From Populus alba (Eukaryota; Streptophyta; Magnoliopsida; Malpighiales; Salicaceae): 64,000 nucleotides of DNA. Each line of letters starts with the position of its first letter. Within the stretch, counting starts at the first letter, position 1. The stretch covers positions 3,038,001 to 3,102,000 of the forward strand of contig NC_133294.1 of assembly GCF_005239225.2 (NCBI RefSeq), written 5' to 3'. Position numbers and translations under genes: made by a program. Shown here piece after piece: positions 22,697-34,966 of this stretch. The notes under the pieces were generated by a model that was not told the origin of the DNA, did not search any database, and saw nothing but the letters and a program-made list of their open reading frames with translations.

Positions 22697-23150
22697 ATTT
22701 TCTCCCTTGCTGTTGGCTCCGATCCTAACCCTATGTATATGAATTTGGAAAATAATCATGTCCATTTAAACTCTGATTCAGATGAAGCTTCACCACATTC
22801 TGCTTCAGACATCTACTGGTGGATTGTCACAGACACATCAAGTTAATGAAGAGCAATGTTCCTATTCGATTGATTTGGAATTGAAAGTGCATGAAGAAGA
22901 CATCGGGAAAGATTTGTTGCACAGAGAATCTGATGATGGCCTTCTTAACTACTTGGATGAGGAAAAATATGATTTGGTTTGTGAGGGTGGTGTTATTTTT
23001 ACCCTTGGCTAAGGATGATCCCAAAGTCTTCGATGTGGTTAAGACTGTTGAAGATGGTAGCTGGACACTGAATCACAAATCAAATTGGTCTGCTTCATAC
23101 AAAAAAATAATACAGATTCATAGCTGTACACTGAGTGCTAAATTATTTTA
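22697..23150 (+). pseudogene. unrecognised protein-coding relic
   Basis: Three plus-strand frames in a row give protein-like text: SDPNPMYMNLENNHVHLNSD ending at a stop near 22844; then VNEEQCSYSIDLELKVHEED and LLNYLDEEKYDLVCEGG; then, after another shift near 23010, FDVVKTVEDGSWTLNHKSN. The text is acidic and serine-rich, and codon use looks like a real exon with two frameshifts. I do not recognise the family. It might be another piece captured in the TNL/wybutosine unit. Confidence 0.35.
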
Positions 23151-23221
23151 GGTTTAAAAAAGCTTTCAATATGACAACAAATCTAAAAAAAATTCAACTC
23201 AATCCATCATTATTTTCACTC

Positions 23222-23831
23222 TTAATTTCTTCTCAAAAACACACTAGTGTTTGATGAGCTCCTATCATCATCAGTTCCTTCCTCTTCATGCAGCATTCGT
23301 ACACCAACCCTCTTTATTTGAACAACCGTATCATCTGTAAACACTGAAACACTGAATTTATCACTGTTATCAAACGCAGGATCATTGGACCCAAATTTCC
23401 AATAGCTTAGCCATAACAATTCAGATTTTTCGGCCGAAAATTCTATCGGAAAAATCGAGAGGTAAAAAACCCAGACTCTACCCTTGGTATTGTTCCTGAT
23501 TTCAAGATAAACATGAAGATACGGATTGGATACTGGCGTAGCAGAAAAACATGTGAATAGATTAAAGCCGCATATCCGGTGTGTACCACGTGAGGATATT
23601 TTGAATGACAAATGCTCTTCAAACTCTTTCTGAATTAGCCCTTCCTCCTCATAAAACCCCAACATCTCATTTTCATCATATTCAAGGACAGCATTGAATC
23701 TGTTGACCTGAAGTTCTATCTGTTCCATCAAAGCAGAAATTACAAAATGAGCAAAGGGAAAATTTTCTAAATATCGAAGAAGTACAAAAATGTAGAGTTG
23801 AAACACAGTAAAATGGGCGAGGGAGGACCTG
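23222..23831 (-). pseudogene. orphan TNL C-terminal (C-JID) exon
   Basis: An open exon of 165 codons runs from an AG acceptor before 23719 to the stop at 23222. It encodes FDENEML-type text, HLSFKISSRGTHRICGFNLF, YLEIRNNTKGRVW and a conserved VQIKRVGVRMLHEEEG, matching the last exon of the intact TNL. The donor of the preceding LRR exon survives at about 23831 (ttcag|gtcctcc), but the LRR exon itself is gone. By position it belongs to a separate TNL copy, since a second TYW3 relic lies to its right. Confidence 0.7.
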
Positions 23832-23839
23832 AAATCAAA

Positions 23840-24962
23840 TTACCAATCAAATTACCAATATTACAAGTGAACTTGTCTGAAAAGGATATATGTAGAAGCA
23901 AAAAAGAATTACCAATCAAATTTTACCATGTATTATTTTTTATTTTATTTTTATATAAAAAGATGAAATAAAACAAATAAAATAACATAAAAAATAAATC
24001 ATTACATATATTTTGGTATTGACACATAAAATAATATATTTCATAAATTATATTATTAATGTTTGGTGTCTTACAAGTGCTAATGCCTAATGGTAAGAGG
24101 TTTATTGAGTGGGGGTTCTATAAGAATGGAGGTTCCATGGTGTGATAGTAATAGGATTCTGTTGTCAAAAGACTATGTGAGGTTTCCCGTTCAGTTGGCT
24201 CATCGGAAAATTGGAAGAGAACTCGAGCGTTTTTTAGTTGTTTAAGAGAAAACAGCAAATGAGTTTGTGGAGTTCACCGTCTTGGAAAATGGTGAGCAGC
24301 AACAAGGTAACAAGTAAGATAAGATATTTAATATATTTTATTATAAATACAAGATTTTATAAAATAAAAATCAATTAATAAGATAATAACATATTACAAC
24401 GGAAAAAAAGTGAAAGCCACTACAAATATTTATAAATAAAAAGATCTCATGCTATACAAAGAAAGAAGGAAGATTACTAGAGATACAAAACTATTTTCCT
24501 GATAAGCTTTTCAAAAAAAAAGAAAAAAAAATTTCAAAAGCTTTCCACCTTTGTTGTTGAATTTTAATTCTATCTTTTAATTTGATAATTTTCAATCAAA
24601 TTAATTTTAAAATTTTTAATTTTGATGATTATTATATTTTAATATAATCAAATTAATTTTTAAATAAAATAAAATAAAATATATTCAAATTATAGAATCC
24701 TCTTAATTATATTTTCAAGACATATCCACTTTTTTTATTATTACAAATGAACTTGTCTGGAAAGGATATATGTAGAAGCAAAAAAGAATTACCAATTAAA
24801 TTTTACCATGTATTATTTTTTATTTTTATTTTTATATAAAATAGATAAAATAACATAAAAAATGAATCATTACATTATTTAGGTATTGACACATAAAATA
24901 ATATATTTCATATATCTTATTATAAATCCAAGATTTTATAAATAAAAATCAATTAATAAAAT
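23840..24962. repeat. AT-rich segment with ~140-bp direct repeats
   Basis: The text gaacttgtctgaaaaggata, aagaattaccaatca and attttaccatgtattatttt occurs at about 23870-24010 and again at about 24745-24870. Between the two copies lies a wybutosine-gene relic (24060-24300) and a stretch equal to the spacer 6941-7248. No other coding sequence was recognised. Confidence 0.55.
24060..24300 (+). pseudogene. relic of tRNA wybutosine-synthesising protein, TYW3 part (copy B)
   Basis: The nucleotide sequence closely follows 6690-6930. One frame reads SIRMEVPWCDSNRILLSKDY, then VRFPVQLAHRKIGRELERF to a stop near 24246. Upstream, nnTSANA*W-type text replaces the first half, which is mostly missing. Like copy A, it is on the plus strand with a minus-strand TNL (to 28872) to its right and a TYW2 relic (35510) beyond. 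Confidence 0.65.
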
Positions 24963-25154
24963 AATCCAGCGTTTCATTCAAGAACAAAACATATAGATGT
25001 TCAGTATCACTTTGTTCGCGAAGTGGTGGAAGATGGAAGTGTGGATTTTCAGAAGGTTCACACAAATGAAAACCCAGCAGATGCTTTAACCAAACCAGTC
25101 AACACTGATAAGTATATATGGTGCAGATCCTCTTGTGGCCTAGCAGAAACGTAA
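24963..25154 (+). pseudogene. copia relic B: RNase H C-terminal end
   Basis: An open stretch of 64 codons with stop at 25152-25154 reads NPAFHSRTKHIDVQYHFVRE, then HTNENPADALTKPVNTDKY. This is the characteristic end of a Ty1/copia polyprotein (RNase H). All upstream domains are missing, so the element is 5'-truncated. A polypurine tract agtgggagaa (25241-25250) precedes its 3' LTR. Confidence 0.8.
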
Positions 25155-25250
25155 GCAACATGAAGATGACAAGTATTGAAAGGATAGAAGAATTACAAAT
25201 GATGAAGTGTGAAGACTTGATTCAATCATCAAAGTCTTCAAGTGGGAGAA

Positions 25251-25733
25251 TGTGAAGCTAGCCACCAAACCAGCCACCTAGTCAACAATGGTGGGAGTCA
25301 ACAATGGTGGTGAAGCCATCCTTCCTTAGTCACAAATTGTAGGCACCAAACTTGTGCCACTTGCCTTACCCCTTGTATTTGCATGGATGTTTGCCTATAA
25401 ATAGGCAATGCATCCAAGCATTGTAAACACACCACAAGAGAGAAACAAGAGAGGAAGAGAAGAGTGAGAGAGGGAAAGTAATCCCACAAAATTGTGAGGT
25501 ATTTGTGAGAAGAGTAAGTGAGGTGTTTTCTCCTAGTAATAGAGAGATTCTTAGTTGTTCTCCTATTAGTTGAGAGAGGTTGTAATTCCCACAGTACTAG
25601 TAAAATCCTTCTATACTTGCCCGTGGACGTAGCCTAATTGGGTGAACCACGTAAATTCTTGTGTGTCTCATTTCTCATTTTATCCTATTCTTTGCCTTTT
25701 ATCTTGTCGGGTTTGCATGCCAGTATCCTAACA
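25251..25733 (+). mobile_element. 3' LTR of copia relic B
   Basis: It starts TGTGAAGCTAGCCACC directly after the polypurine tract and ends tatcctaaca, 483 bp. A TATA-like ctataaatagg lies near 25397. The right end abuts the LRR exon of the TNL to the right, cutting it at about 25741. Because the 5' part of the element is gone, no target duplication can be tested. Confidence 0.75.
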
Positions 25734-25740
25734 CTACAGT

Positions 25741-28700
25741 CCAATGGTTTGGATTTGCAAGTCTTTGCAGTGAATAGCAAAAGGACACATCTAACAAACC
25801 CAAATGGGATGGAAGCTCTGGGAGTGCCTCAAGCATTTTGCAATTTCTTAAATATAGGTATCTGAGTTGACCAAGACCCTTGATGCTTTCTGGAAAAGAA
25901 CGAATTGTTGTTCCACTTAAATCTAGACTCTCCAAGAAGCGTGGCAGTGAAAACAAGGTAAATCTCAACATTTTCCTCGCTGAAAACCTAGAGGGAAAGA
26001 ATAGCTTCAATGGAAGAGATGTAATGTACGATGCACTTGCAACAATTCCATCACTTTGAAGCAAGTTGCGCCCCTGATGATGCTCTAACTCCATATTCAA
26101 GATGTAAAGATTTGAGCAACCATCTAAAACCAGCTCTTGAAGTAAATTCAATCTACTCATTTCTTCTGGAAGCTCCATAAGACCTAAACAATTTCTTAGA
26201 TTTAAGATCAACAGTCTTTGTAAATCACCAATAGAATTGTGAATTTGAACCAAACTGATGCAGTCTTCAAGTATTAGCTTTTCAATGGCTGGGAGACCCG
26301 ACAAGTCAGGGGTTCTAATGAGATCACGAGAGTGACGGAGATCAAGAACTTTCAATTTTGGAAGAAACTGTGACAATAAATGAATTTAGTTGTTATCAAT
26401 TGAAAAGGAGAGACATAGCTATAGAAACTGTGACAATACATGAATTTAGTTTATACATACCAGTTTGCCTTTCCAAGCATCAACTAGACAACTTCTGGAT
26501 AGATCAAGAACCACAAGCTTCTCCAAGCATACGTGATTTGGTATGGATCTCGAAGACAATCCATGCCAACATAACCATATCAAATTCTTGGGAAAGTGCT
26601 CAAAACTTCCATGAAAATTAGTGTAGTTTAGTTGGAGAAATTTTACATCTGTCATCTTTCTAAAAGCATCCGCGCTGAGGATAGGAAACAAACTTGTTTG
26701 TAATTTTTCCCTATAAAAAAAATCAGAAAGCCATTGTTGAAAGGAGTTAAGCCTGCGGCGCTTTCGGCTTACCATTAAATCAGTACAAACAACTTTTGCA
26801 TAATTATCTTCCATTAATGCATGCATATCAATAGTAAGGCCACGCAATTTTTCAGCATCCTGCATAATAATATTAAAAGTATATGAGAAAGGAGAGTAAA
26901 TGAAAGAACATGTCAAGGCACCACAAACCATTTAAGTAGACATATAAAAACATTGAGCTACTTACAGTAGTTCCTTTCAAAACAGTAAAAGCATCCTCGT
27001 GACGCCATATTCTTTGACATTTGGGGGATTCTTGACGAGCAATTTCTCTTCCCATATCTCTTACTAGTTGATGCATCCACAACCTTTTATCATTGTTGAT
27101 TTCAACAAGACATCTATCGATGAGATTGTCAATCCCAAATCTTGCACCTTTATCGAGCCCATCCAGTATCCTGACTGCATCATCCACATCCATTCCATTG
27201 AAGAAACATGCGATATCAAGGAATAAGTTCTTCAGACAATCACCATCAAGAAAGTTGTAACTTATTCGAAGAACCTTTTGAACTTTAAAATTAGGAATCA
27301 CTTCCAATTGTTGTAATGCGCTTTCCCATATTTCTCTTCCTTTTCCGGACAATGAGGAGCCAATAACTTGAAGAGCTAATGGAAGTCCATTACAATGATG
27401 TACTATTCTCCAAGAGTCTTCTACAAAATCTTTAACTGGGTAAGCTCTTCCAAAGGCATTCCAACTGAAAAGCTCAAGCGATTTTTTGTTATCTAAAGGT
27501 TTGACTTGGAATTTGACACACTTGGTATCAATAGCTGAAGACAGACCCTTATTTCTGGTTGTTACAATGATTTTACTTCCTCTACAAAGCCAATTTTGCA
27601 TGCCAAGATGTTATTGAATTGGTCCCTTTTGTCCACATCATCTAGAACAATAAGAGTTCTTCTGCAACATAAAGCATCCTTAATCTTCAGAATTCCTTCA
27701 TCTTCATCATTTATCTCATCAACAGTCTTTTTTAGGATGTCGGAAAGAAGTTGCCTCGGTAGGCAAACTATATGCTTTGATCTAAAGTTTGACAGGAAGC
27801 TCTTTCCTTCAAATTTATAAAAGTTCTGGTTAAAAACACTCTTAGCTATGGCTGTCTTTCCAACTCCGCCAATTCCATAGAGTAAAGCAATGTCAACACC
27901 ATGGGATCCATCTTGCAACCATGAGTTGATATATTGTACCAGAGGATCTCTTCCATTGAAATGAAGGGGGACATGAAATATTTTTTGATCCAAATGCTTT
28001 GAGACATTCTCCACAATAGATTGGACAAAGTGTGCCTCGTAACTACATCAAAACGTAAAGTACAATTTACGATAATTGCTAGTCTCTCTATAAAGGATAA
28101 AAATAGACATCATTTAGCTAAGAAATTAAAGCAGGTTGCATGTCAATGATTGATAGTTAAATTTGTAGGTGCGTTATCACCACCTACTAAAACCAAATCA
28201 TGTTTGGAAAAAAAAAAACAAACAAAAAAAAAAGAAATTATAAGTATTTTTTTTTCTTTTATGTTTTTCTTATCGGTCTTCCTTTAAATACTTAACTGAA
28301 AGAAATTAAGAGTTCACGACCAGCACTCTAGTCTTATGCTTTGTGTAGTTTCATCAAGATATGCAACTTACCCATCTCTTAAATCCATTCCAGCTAAATC
28401 TGCAACTTCCTTCAAAACAATCCTCCACCCATTCACCCGCTCTATCTCCTCCTTGAAGCGCTTTTCTTGTTCCACAAATGCTGCAGCGAAGCTCCCTGTT
28501 TGATTTCTGACTTCAGATGGATTCACATGGTAGAATACCGGCAAAACTATGGAGCCGGCATGCAGTCCTCTTGTGTTCCATGATCTTCACAAGTTCATCG
28601 AGGCACCATCTCGACCGAGCATAGTCTTTGGAGAACACGATTATCGATATTTTCGATTCTTGTATTGCCTTCTGGAGCTCCAACTCTATATTCTCTCCTC

Positions 28701-28872
28701 TCCGAATCTCGTCATCATCTCTAAATGTGTGAAACCCTGCTTGAACCAGGGCCCAGTAGAGGTGATCGGTAAAGTTCTTGCGGGTGTCTTCACCTCTAAA
28801 ACTCAAGAACACTTGATATTTACAATTAGAAAACCGAGAAGAGTAGGATTCTTGATATTTCTCAGCAGCCAT
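25741..28872 (-). pseudogene. TNL pseudogene 2 (two frameshifts, 3' end lost)
   Basis: Exons correspond to those of the intact TNL: 28872-28372 (TIR), 28042-26966 (NB-ARC), 26859-26461 and 26367 to about 25741 (LRR). The TIR exon has a 1-bp insertion near 28555-28570 that ends translation after about 119 residues. The NB-ARC exon lacks one base near 27605, before the RNBS-B motif. Motifs remain visible: SFRGEDTRKNFTDHLYW, GIGGVGKTAIAK (second P-loop threonine replaced by alanine), GLPLALQVIGSSL and MHQLVRDMGREI. The LRR exon is cut by a copia LTR and the C-terminal exon is missing. Both indels would need confirmation in reads. Confidence 0.85.
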
Positions 28873-29080
28873 TTCGAGTCTAGCAAAGATAAGACTTTAC
28901 AAAGATCTGGACAAAAAAAAAAGGAATTCCAGGATTAAAGTCGATAGTTCAAGATCGACAGCACACCAATAAGCTGAAGTGTTCATATATTATTATCTTA
29001 CTTTGTCTGTAAGACAATTTTCAAGTTATTTCCCAGCAATCAACTCCTCCATGCCCTTTCAGAAAAATATGTGTACATAT
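28873..29080 (-). repeat. TNL-upstream repeat block, copy 6 (first part)
   Basis: It is almost the same as 11181-11290 next to the start codon (cgagtctagcaaagataaga, gattaaagtcgatagttcaa), then follows the 55080-55560 version (aattttcaagttatttccc). A hAT MITE interrupts it at 29081, and it resumes at 29648. Confidence 0.6.
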
Positions 29081-29647
29081 TAGGGGTGTTCACGGTCCGG
29101 TTTTAACATAAAAATTCAACCGAACCGGAAAATATCATTTCTTGTTAATATAACCCGAACTGAACCGAAAACCGGTTCAAACCGAACCGGTTTTGTTCGG
29201 TTCGGATCGGTTTTTTAGCCTTAGAAACCAGAAAAACCAAAACTAATAAAATAAAAGAAAACTTTTGGGGAAGAGGGAAGGGGGAGGGTGAGTGGGGTGA
29301 AATGTTTTGGGGAAAAGGGAAGGGGGAGGGTGAGTGGGGTGAAATGTTTTGGGGAAAAGGGAAGGGAGAGGGTGAGTGGGGTGAAATGTATTGGAGGGGG
29401 GCCGACAAATTAAATTATTGAAATAAGTTAATTAAATTGTTGAAATGCGTTTCAAAGGGGAGGGAGGTTCGGTTTAGTCCGGTTCAATCGGTTTAAGCTT
29501 TTTAAAACCGGAACCGAACCGGACCGAATGGTTTTTTTTAAATTTTTAATCGGTTTATTCGGTTTTTTTATCGGTTCGGTTTTTTCAGTTAATTTTTTCT
29601 CGGTTTTCTCGGTTTAATCGGTTGGTCGGTTTTTTTGAACACCCCTA
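29081..29647. mobile_element. hAT-type MITE (567 bp) carrying a minisatellite
   Basis: The ends are perfect 12-bp inverted repeats, TAGGGGTGTTCA and TGAACACCCCTA. An 8-bp target duplication gtacatat flanks it (29073-29080 and 29648-29655), diagnostic of hAT elements. The paralogous block at about 55550 lacks it and serves as an empty site. Inside are ggttcgg/ccgaacc motifs and about three ~47-bp tandem units at 29262-29395 with the core gggagggtgagtggggtgaa. No transposase is present. The repetitive minus-strand frame over it is not a gene. Confidence 0.9.
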
Positions 29648-30016
29648 GTACATATGATAAATCTCTATGCTGAACCACCAAAATCGGTTGATGAGATCAT
29701 CAATAATTAGTTTCTAACAGTGAATTAATCTAAGTGATTCTCAGTTACAGCAGAGTTACATTCCACAATATAACATAATACTAAAAGACATAAGAGAGAG
29801 AGAGTACCTGCAATCTTCACTTTCCCTTCGCTGATGTTCTCTTGTTAGTTCATCAATTTTCTGCTTTTAAGTCAGCCTTACAAGTCTCTGTGGTATGGGC
29901 CATTTCCGCGTTAGGACCTGTTTACTGGGGCCTGTAATTCTTGTTAGAATTACCAAAAGGGACATTAGACACACACAAAACACATGATCCCTCTCATCAA
30001 CTCACACGGTTCTTCT
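29648..30016 (-). repeat. TNL-upstream repeat block, copy 6 (second part)
   Basis: It continues the block with ataaatctctatgctgaacc, agagagagtacctgcaat, tggtatgggccatttccgcg and tcatcaactcacacggttct. A young copia element splits it at 30017, and it resumes at 35306 with ttcttccttcacccaccag. Confidence 0.6.
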
Positions 30017-30355
30017 TGAAAGACTAGCAAGAATTATAGAGATGAACAAGAAGCAGAATAGAAGTAGAGAAATATACTGCTGTAATGCAGAGGAAGAAGA
30101 AGAAAATGTCTATATGTTTTATTCACTTGTTACGTTCCCAGCACTATTACATTCATTTATATACTGCTGTAGATGAAAAGCTTGGTTACGTTTTCTACTC
30201 AGCTGTAACAGAATGCATTAACTGCCTTACCATATTAACAAACTTTGTTAACCATTATATTCTCTATTCTCTTTGACAGGTGGCTGAAGCAGAGTGGCTG
30301 AAGCTGAGGTGGTTAAAGCTGAGGTGGCTGAGGCAGAGCATTTGATATCTTGACA
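30017..30355 (-). repeat. copia C 3' LTR
   Basis: 339 bp, tgaaagactag ... atatcttgaca. The end of the polyprotein frame (stop at 30248) reaches about 108 bases into it. It is identical by eye to the LTR at 34967. Confidence 0.9.
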
Positions 30356-33354
30356 TTCCCCCGCAATCATATGCTTGGAGGAACCAAGCATAAGATTGAA
30401 ACAGTGACGCCGAAATAAAGGAGTGGAAAGACCTTTAGTGAGAATATCAGCAAATTGATCAGCGGAAGAGACATGTTGAACCAACAAATCACCTTTGATA
30501 ACACGTTCGCGAACAAAATGATAATCAATTTGGAGATGCTTCATTCTGGAATGGAAAACAGGATTGGAAGCAAGGGAAATAGCAGAGATATTATCACAAT
30601 GAATGATCGGAGGGATATGTAAAGGAATGTGAACGTCACAGAGAAGCTGGCGAATCCAAGCAAGTTCAGCAGCAACAATCGCAAGAGCGCGATACTCAGC
30701 TTCAGTAGAGGAGCGAGAAACAGTATGTTGTTTCTTAGAAGCCCAAGAAATAGGACTAGAGCCGAGGAAGACAATAGAGCCAGAGACAGAACGACGATCA
30801 TTGGGATCACCGGCCCAGTCAGCATCACTATAAGCTTGGAGATGAAGAGGACCAGCCTGAAAATGAAGACCAACATCAAGGGTACCTTTAAGATACCGCA
30901 ATATCCGTTTGACAGCAACAACATGAGAATGCATGGGATTATGCATAAATTGGCAAGCCTGGTTGACAGAGAAGGCAATATCAGGCCTGGTGAACGTGAG
31001 ATACTGCAAGGCACCAACAATACTGCGATACTGTTGAGGATGAGAGTAGGGCTGTCCATCATCCTTGAGCAAATGATGATGAGGAAGACAAGGAGTATCA
31101 CAAGATTTAGAATGCTGTAAAATCAACTCTACTAAGTAAGTCAGTGATGTAACTCGTCTGGGACACAAAACAAACCGGAAGGGAGATATGTGATCTGCAA
31201 TCCCAAAAAATAATGCAACCTGCCGAGATCCTTCATATCAAATTCTTGAGTCAAGGCAGCAATGACTGAAGAAAGAAGAGAAGCATGACTACCAGTAAGG
31301 ATGATATCATCAACATAGAGTAGCAAAATCACAACACCAAGAGAAGAATGCTGAACAAACAAAGATGGATCGGCAGAAGATGCTTGAAATCCCAAACTTG
31401 GTAAAAAACTGGTGAAGCGTTCATTCCAGGCACGAGGAGCCTGTTTAAGGCCATATAACGATTTCTTGAGTCTGCAAACAAAGTCAGAAGGATGAAGCTT
31501 ACTCACAAAACCTGGGGGCTGAGCCATATAAACCTCCTCATGCAGAAGACCATGCAAAAAGGCATTGGTAACGTCAAGTTGTCGTAAAGACCAGTTAAAC
31601 TGAGCAGCAAGAGCAAGGACCAAACGAACCGTAGTAGGTTTCACGACAGGACTAAAGGTTTCATGATAGTCAATTCCTTCCTCTTGACTGAAACCCTTGG
31701 CCACCAACCGAGCTTTATGCCTAGCGATAGAACCATCTGCATTCTTTTTTTTATTCGGTAGACCCATTTACAGCCAACAAGATTTTTGCTAGGTGGAAGA
31801 GGCACCAAGTCCCAAGTACTTTGGGCATGAAGAGCATCAAGCTCCTCTCGCATAGCAGACTGCCATTCAGGAATGGTGGAAGCAGCCTTGAAGGAATGGG
31901 GTTCAACCTGAGAAGAAGCAACAAACTGGACAGAGGCAGAGTAAGCCTTTCTTTTGGAGATACCATTCTTAGACCTGGTCGTCATGGGATGAAGATTTAG
32001 TGGGGAAAGAGGTAAGACCACACATAGATTCTCAGGCTGGAAGTCAGGATCAACAGGGAGAGGAGACTGTGTAGGTGACAGAGTGGGCTGAGGTGGAGAC
32101 AATGTAGGCTGTGAGGAGGAACTGGGAGATAATGGAGGCTGAGATGCAGCCACTTGAGGAGGAGGAGAAATAAGAGGGAACATAGTGGGATGTAGACAAG
32201 GGAATGAGGAAGTGGAAGGGGATACAGGAAGCACATGAGAGTAAGGAAACATAGATTCATCAAATAGAACATGTCTAGTGACAAAGAAACGATTTGTGCG
32301 AATAGAAAAACAAATATACCCCTTATACTGACCTGCATACCCCAGAAAAATACAAGTGGAAGTCTTGGGCTGAAGCTTGTTAGAATTATAAGGCTTGAGT
32401 AAAGGAAAACAAGCACAACCAAAAATTCGCAAATGATGAACAACGGGTGGAGAGCCATATAGCAGGAAATATGGTGAGTTGTGTTGAAGAATTTGACAGG
32501 GCATTCTATTAATCAAATAAATGGAAGTAGCACAAGCATGAAACCAAAATTTTAGAGGTAAATGGGCAGTTTGTAATAAAGTAATGGCTGTTTCTAAAAT
32601 ATGTCGATGTTTGCGCTCAGCAAGGCCATTTTGTTCCGGAGTATAGGGACAAGACATTTGATGGATAATACCCTTGGTAAGGAGGTAATGTTTGAATTTA
32701 TTACTAAGATACTCACCACCCCCATCACTCTGAAAGACTCGAAGAGTAGCAGAGAATTGAGTAACTAAGAAGGTATGAAAGGAAACAAAAATGGAATAAG
32801 CCTCTCCTTTATTAATCATTGGAAAAATCCAAGTAAATCGAGTACATTCATCAATGAAGCTAACATAATATCTGAAACCTTCAATAGATACAGTGGGAGA
32901 AGGCCCCCAAACATCACTATGAATGACCTCTAAAGGTTTAACAGATTTAACTGCCGGATAAGGAAAAGGAAGTTTGGCAAGTTTACCTTCTAAACAAGTG
33001 GTACAAACAAATTTGGATGTGTCTGAGGTGAAAGGAATCTGGGATTGTTTTAACAGAGTAGAGGTGACTGTGTTTGAAGGATGACCAAGACGCTTGTGCC
33101 AAAGACTTGTGTGGACCTGTTTACCAAGATAACAAACTGGATTATGTGGAAAGAAAGACTGCGAAGGAAATGAAAAAGAAAAAGGAATAGGATATAACCC
33201 AGCTCTACACAGTCCCTTGAGGAGGACATTCCCCGTGATTTTGTCCTGAATCCAAAAACCAAAAGCATCACAAATAAAACGGCAGTTGTTATCTTTGCAC
33301 AGCTTATGAACCGATAACAAGTGTTGAGAGAGTTTTGGCACATGCAAAAACTTG
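30248..33354 (-). pseudogene. copia C pol, frameshifted
   Basis: Three long frames overlap in order. 33347-31641 carries the GAG-pre-integrase motif (CTTCLEGKLAKLPF), the integrase HSDVWGP and DECTRFTWI region with FQSDGGGEYLS, and SCPYTPEQNGLAERKHRHI. 31767-31141 carries the reverse transcriptase with [10 protein letters not shown] and [14 protein letters not shown]. 31168-30248 carries RNase H (SDADWAGDPNDRRS) and ILTKGLST. The joins need shifts near 33350 (five T where four are expected), 31745-31752 (a run of eight A on the minus strand), and two around 31110-31175. Domains are otherwise well kept. The shifts sit mostly in or beside homopolymers, so sequencing error is a real alternative to decay. 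Confidence 0.85.
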
Positions 33355-34737
33355 CTTTAATTGTAAGGAGCAATGAGGGACATCCAGAATAGAAGAACCA
33401 ATATTAGAGATGGTCAAACCTGAACCTCCAGCTGTGGTAACAGTATCAGCTCCTGAGAAAGGTACAGCCAGATTAAGTTGAGCCAAATCAGAGGTCATAT
33501 GTGTGGTGGCGCCAGTATCAGCCACCCAAAATTGTTCTGGAGGAGAAGCAGGTGGAAACGCAGCATGCATAGCACTAAGATTACTGGAGGGAGGCCGACC
33601 TTGATAGCTGAAATTACCTCGATGGTAACACTGAACAGCAGTGTGCCCAAATTTCCAACAAATTTGACATTGAATGGAAGTGGCAGGATTAGGAGGCAGA
33701 GTGTGACGCTGATAACAATCAGCAGCTACATGACCTTTCTTAGTGCAAATTTGACATGTAGAAATGTCAATGCCAGGACCAAGAAGACCAGGGTGAGATG
33801 TAGGTGGAACCTGATAAGGACGTGGGCTGAACTGATACTGATTACGTCCTCTGCCACGTCCTTTAAAGTGAGACCCCCGAGTGCCAAAATATCCACCATT
33901 GGAACCATGAAATCCACTATTATGACCATTAAATCCTCCATTGAAGCCAGGAGGAGGAGCAGACTTGGAGTTAGAAGGATGAGAATGAAGGCTACCTTCA
34001 TCAAGAGCAAGAGCTTTGCCAGGAGATCCCTGATGTTGAGCCATCATTGCAGGAACAAATGAAGCAGCAGAATAAGTTTGCTCAAGAGTAGCTTCTTCAG
34101 CCAGCAATTGAGACCGAAAATCTTTAAGAGATAACACATTGTCTCTGCCACGAACCATACACCGAAAGGTGTTATAATCAGAAGGAAGACCATTGAGAGC
34201 CAAGATGACAATGTCATCATCTTCAAAATAAACCCCTGCTGCAGAAAGATGATCCCGAGCATCCTTGATTTTCTGCAAATATTGAGTCACAGTATCGGAG
34301 CCCTTCTTGATGGTTTGAAGCTCACTTTTCATCTGAAATATTCGTGCCTTGGAAATTGTGGAAAATCTATCCTTCAGTTGAATCCACATGTCATGAGAGC
34401 TAACACATCCAATAACGTAGGAGATTGCAGTTGAAGAGAGAGTAGCAATAATCAACTGCATCAATGCCCGGTCATGCATTTTCCAAATTTTGTAATCATC
34501 AGTTTCAGCACCTTCAACATCAGAAGCTGTATCAAACCGATGTGGACACTTTGTTGATCCATCAACAAATCCTGAAATACCATGACTCTCCAGTAGAATT
34601 TGCATTTGAAAGTTCCAGATGAGGTAATTTGTGTCATCCAATTTAACGGTTACTGCTGTTGAAACTGTAGGAAGTAAAGAGGTAATGGAGATTGGAGAAT
34701 CTGTAGTTGAGAAGTTGTTATCATTTTTGAAGTTCAA
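33355..34737 (-). pseudogene. copia C gag and protease
   Basis: A long frame begins with gag (LDDTNYLIWNFQMQILLES and a UBN2-type core), runs through two zinc-knuckle-like motifs CQICTKKGHVAADCYQRH and CQICWKFGHTAVQCYHRG, and reaches the protease FWVADTGATTHMTSD. It shifts out of frame near 33350. I see no ATG at the natural start; the open frame begins at a TTG downstream of a stop, so the initiator codon seems altered or upstream in another frame. Confidence 0.8.
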
Positions 34738-34966
34738 ACGACTGAGATTAGGTAATGAGGAGGAAGAGAATCACAGAAATCACAGGTTGAGAAGAGTGTT
34801 TGAAGAGAATTCTTTCAGTTTGACAATATATCAAACAGCTTATAGGCAGATCATTGTTATTGATTTTTTTTGATTGAATATGGCGATAATAACACCAGAA
34901 ACAGAGATTAGAGACAGAGAAATCACAAGCTCACAAGATACTAACAATCCTAATGCTCTGATACCA

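Noticed and set aside
29145..29408. Repetitive 87-codon frame with SPHSPSPFPFPQNI repeats
   Set aside because: It is the translation of a G-rich minisatellite inside a MITE.
30085..30276. Identical 63-codon frames at 30085 and 35035
   Set aside because: They are the two copies of one LTR of copia C, not duplicated genes.
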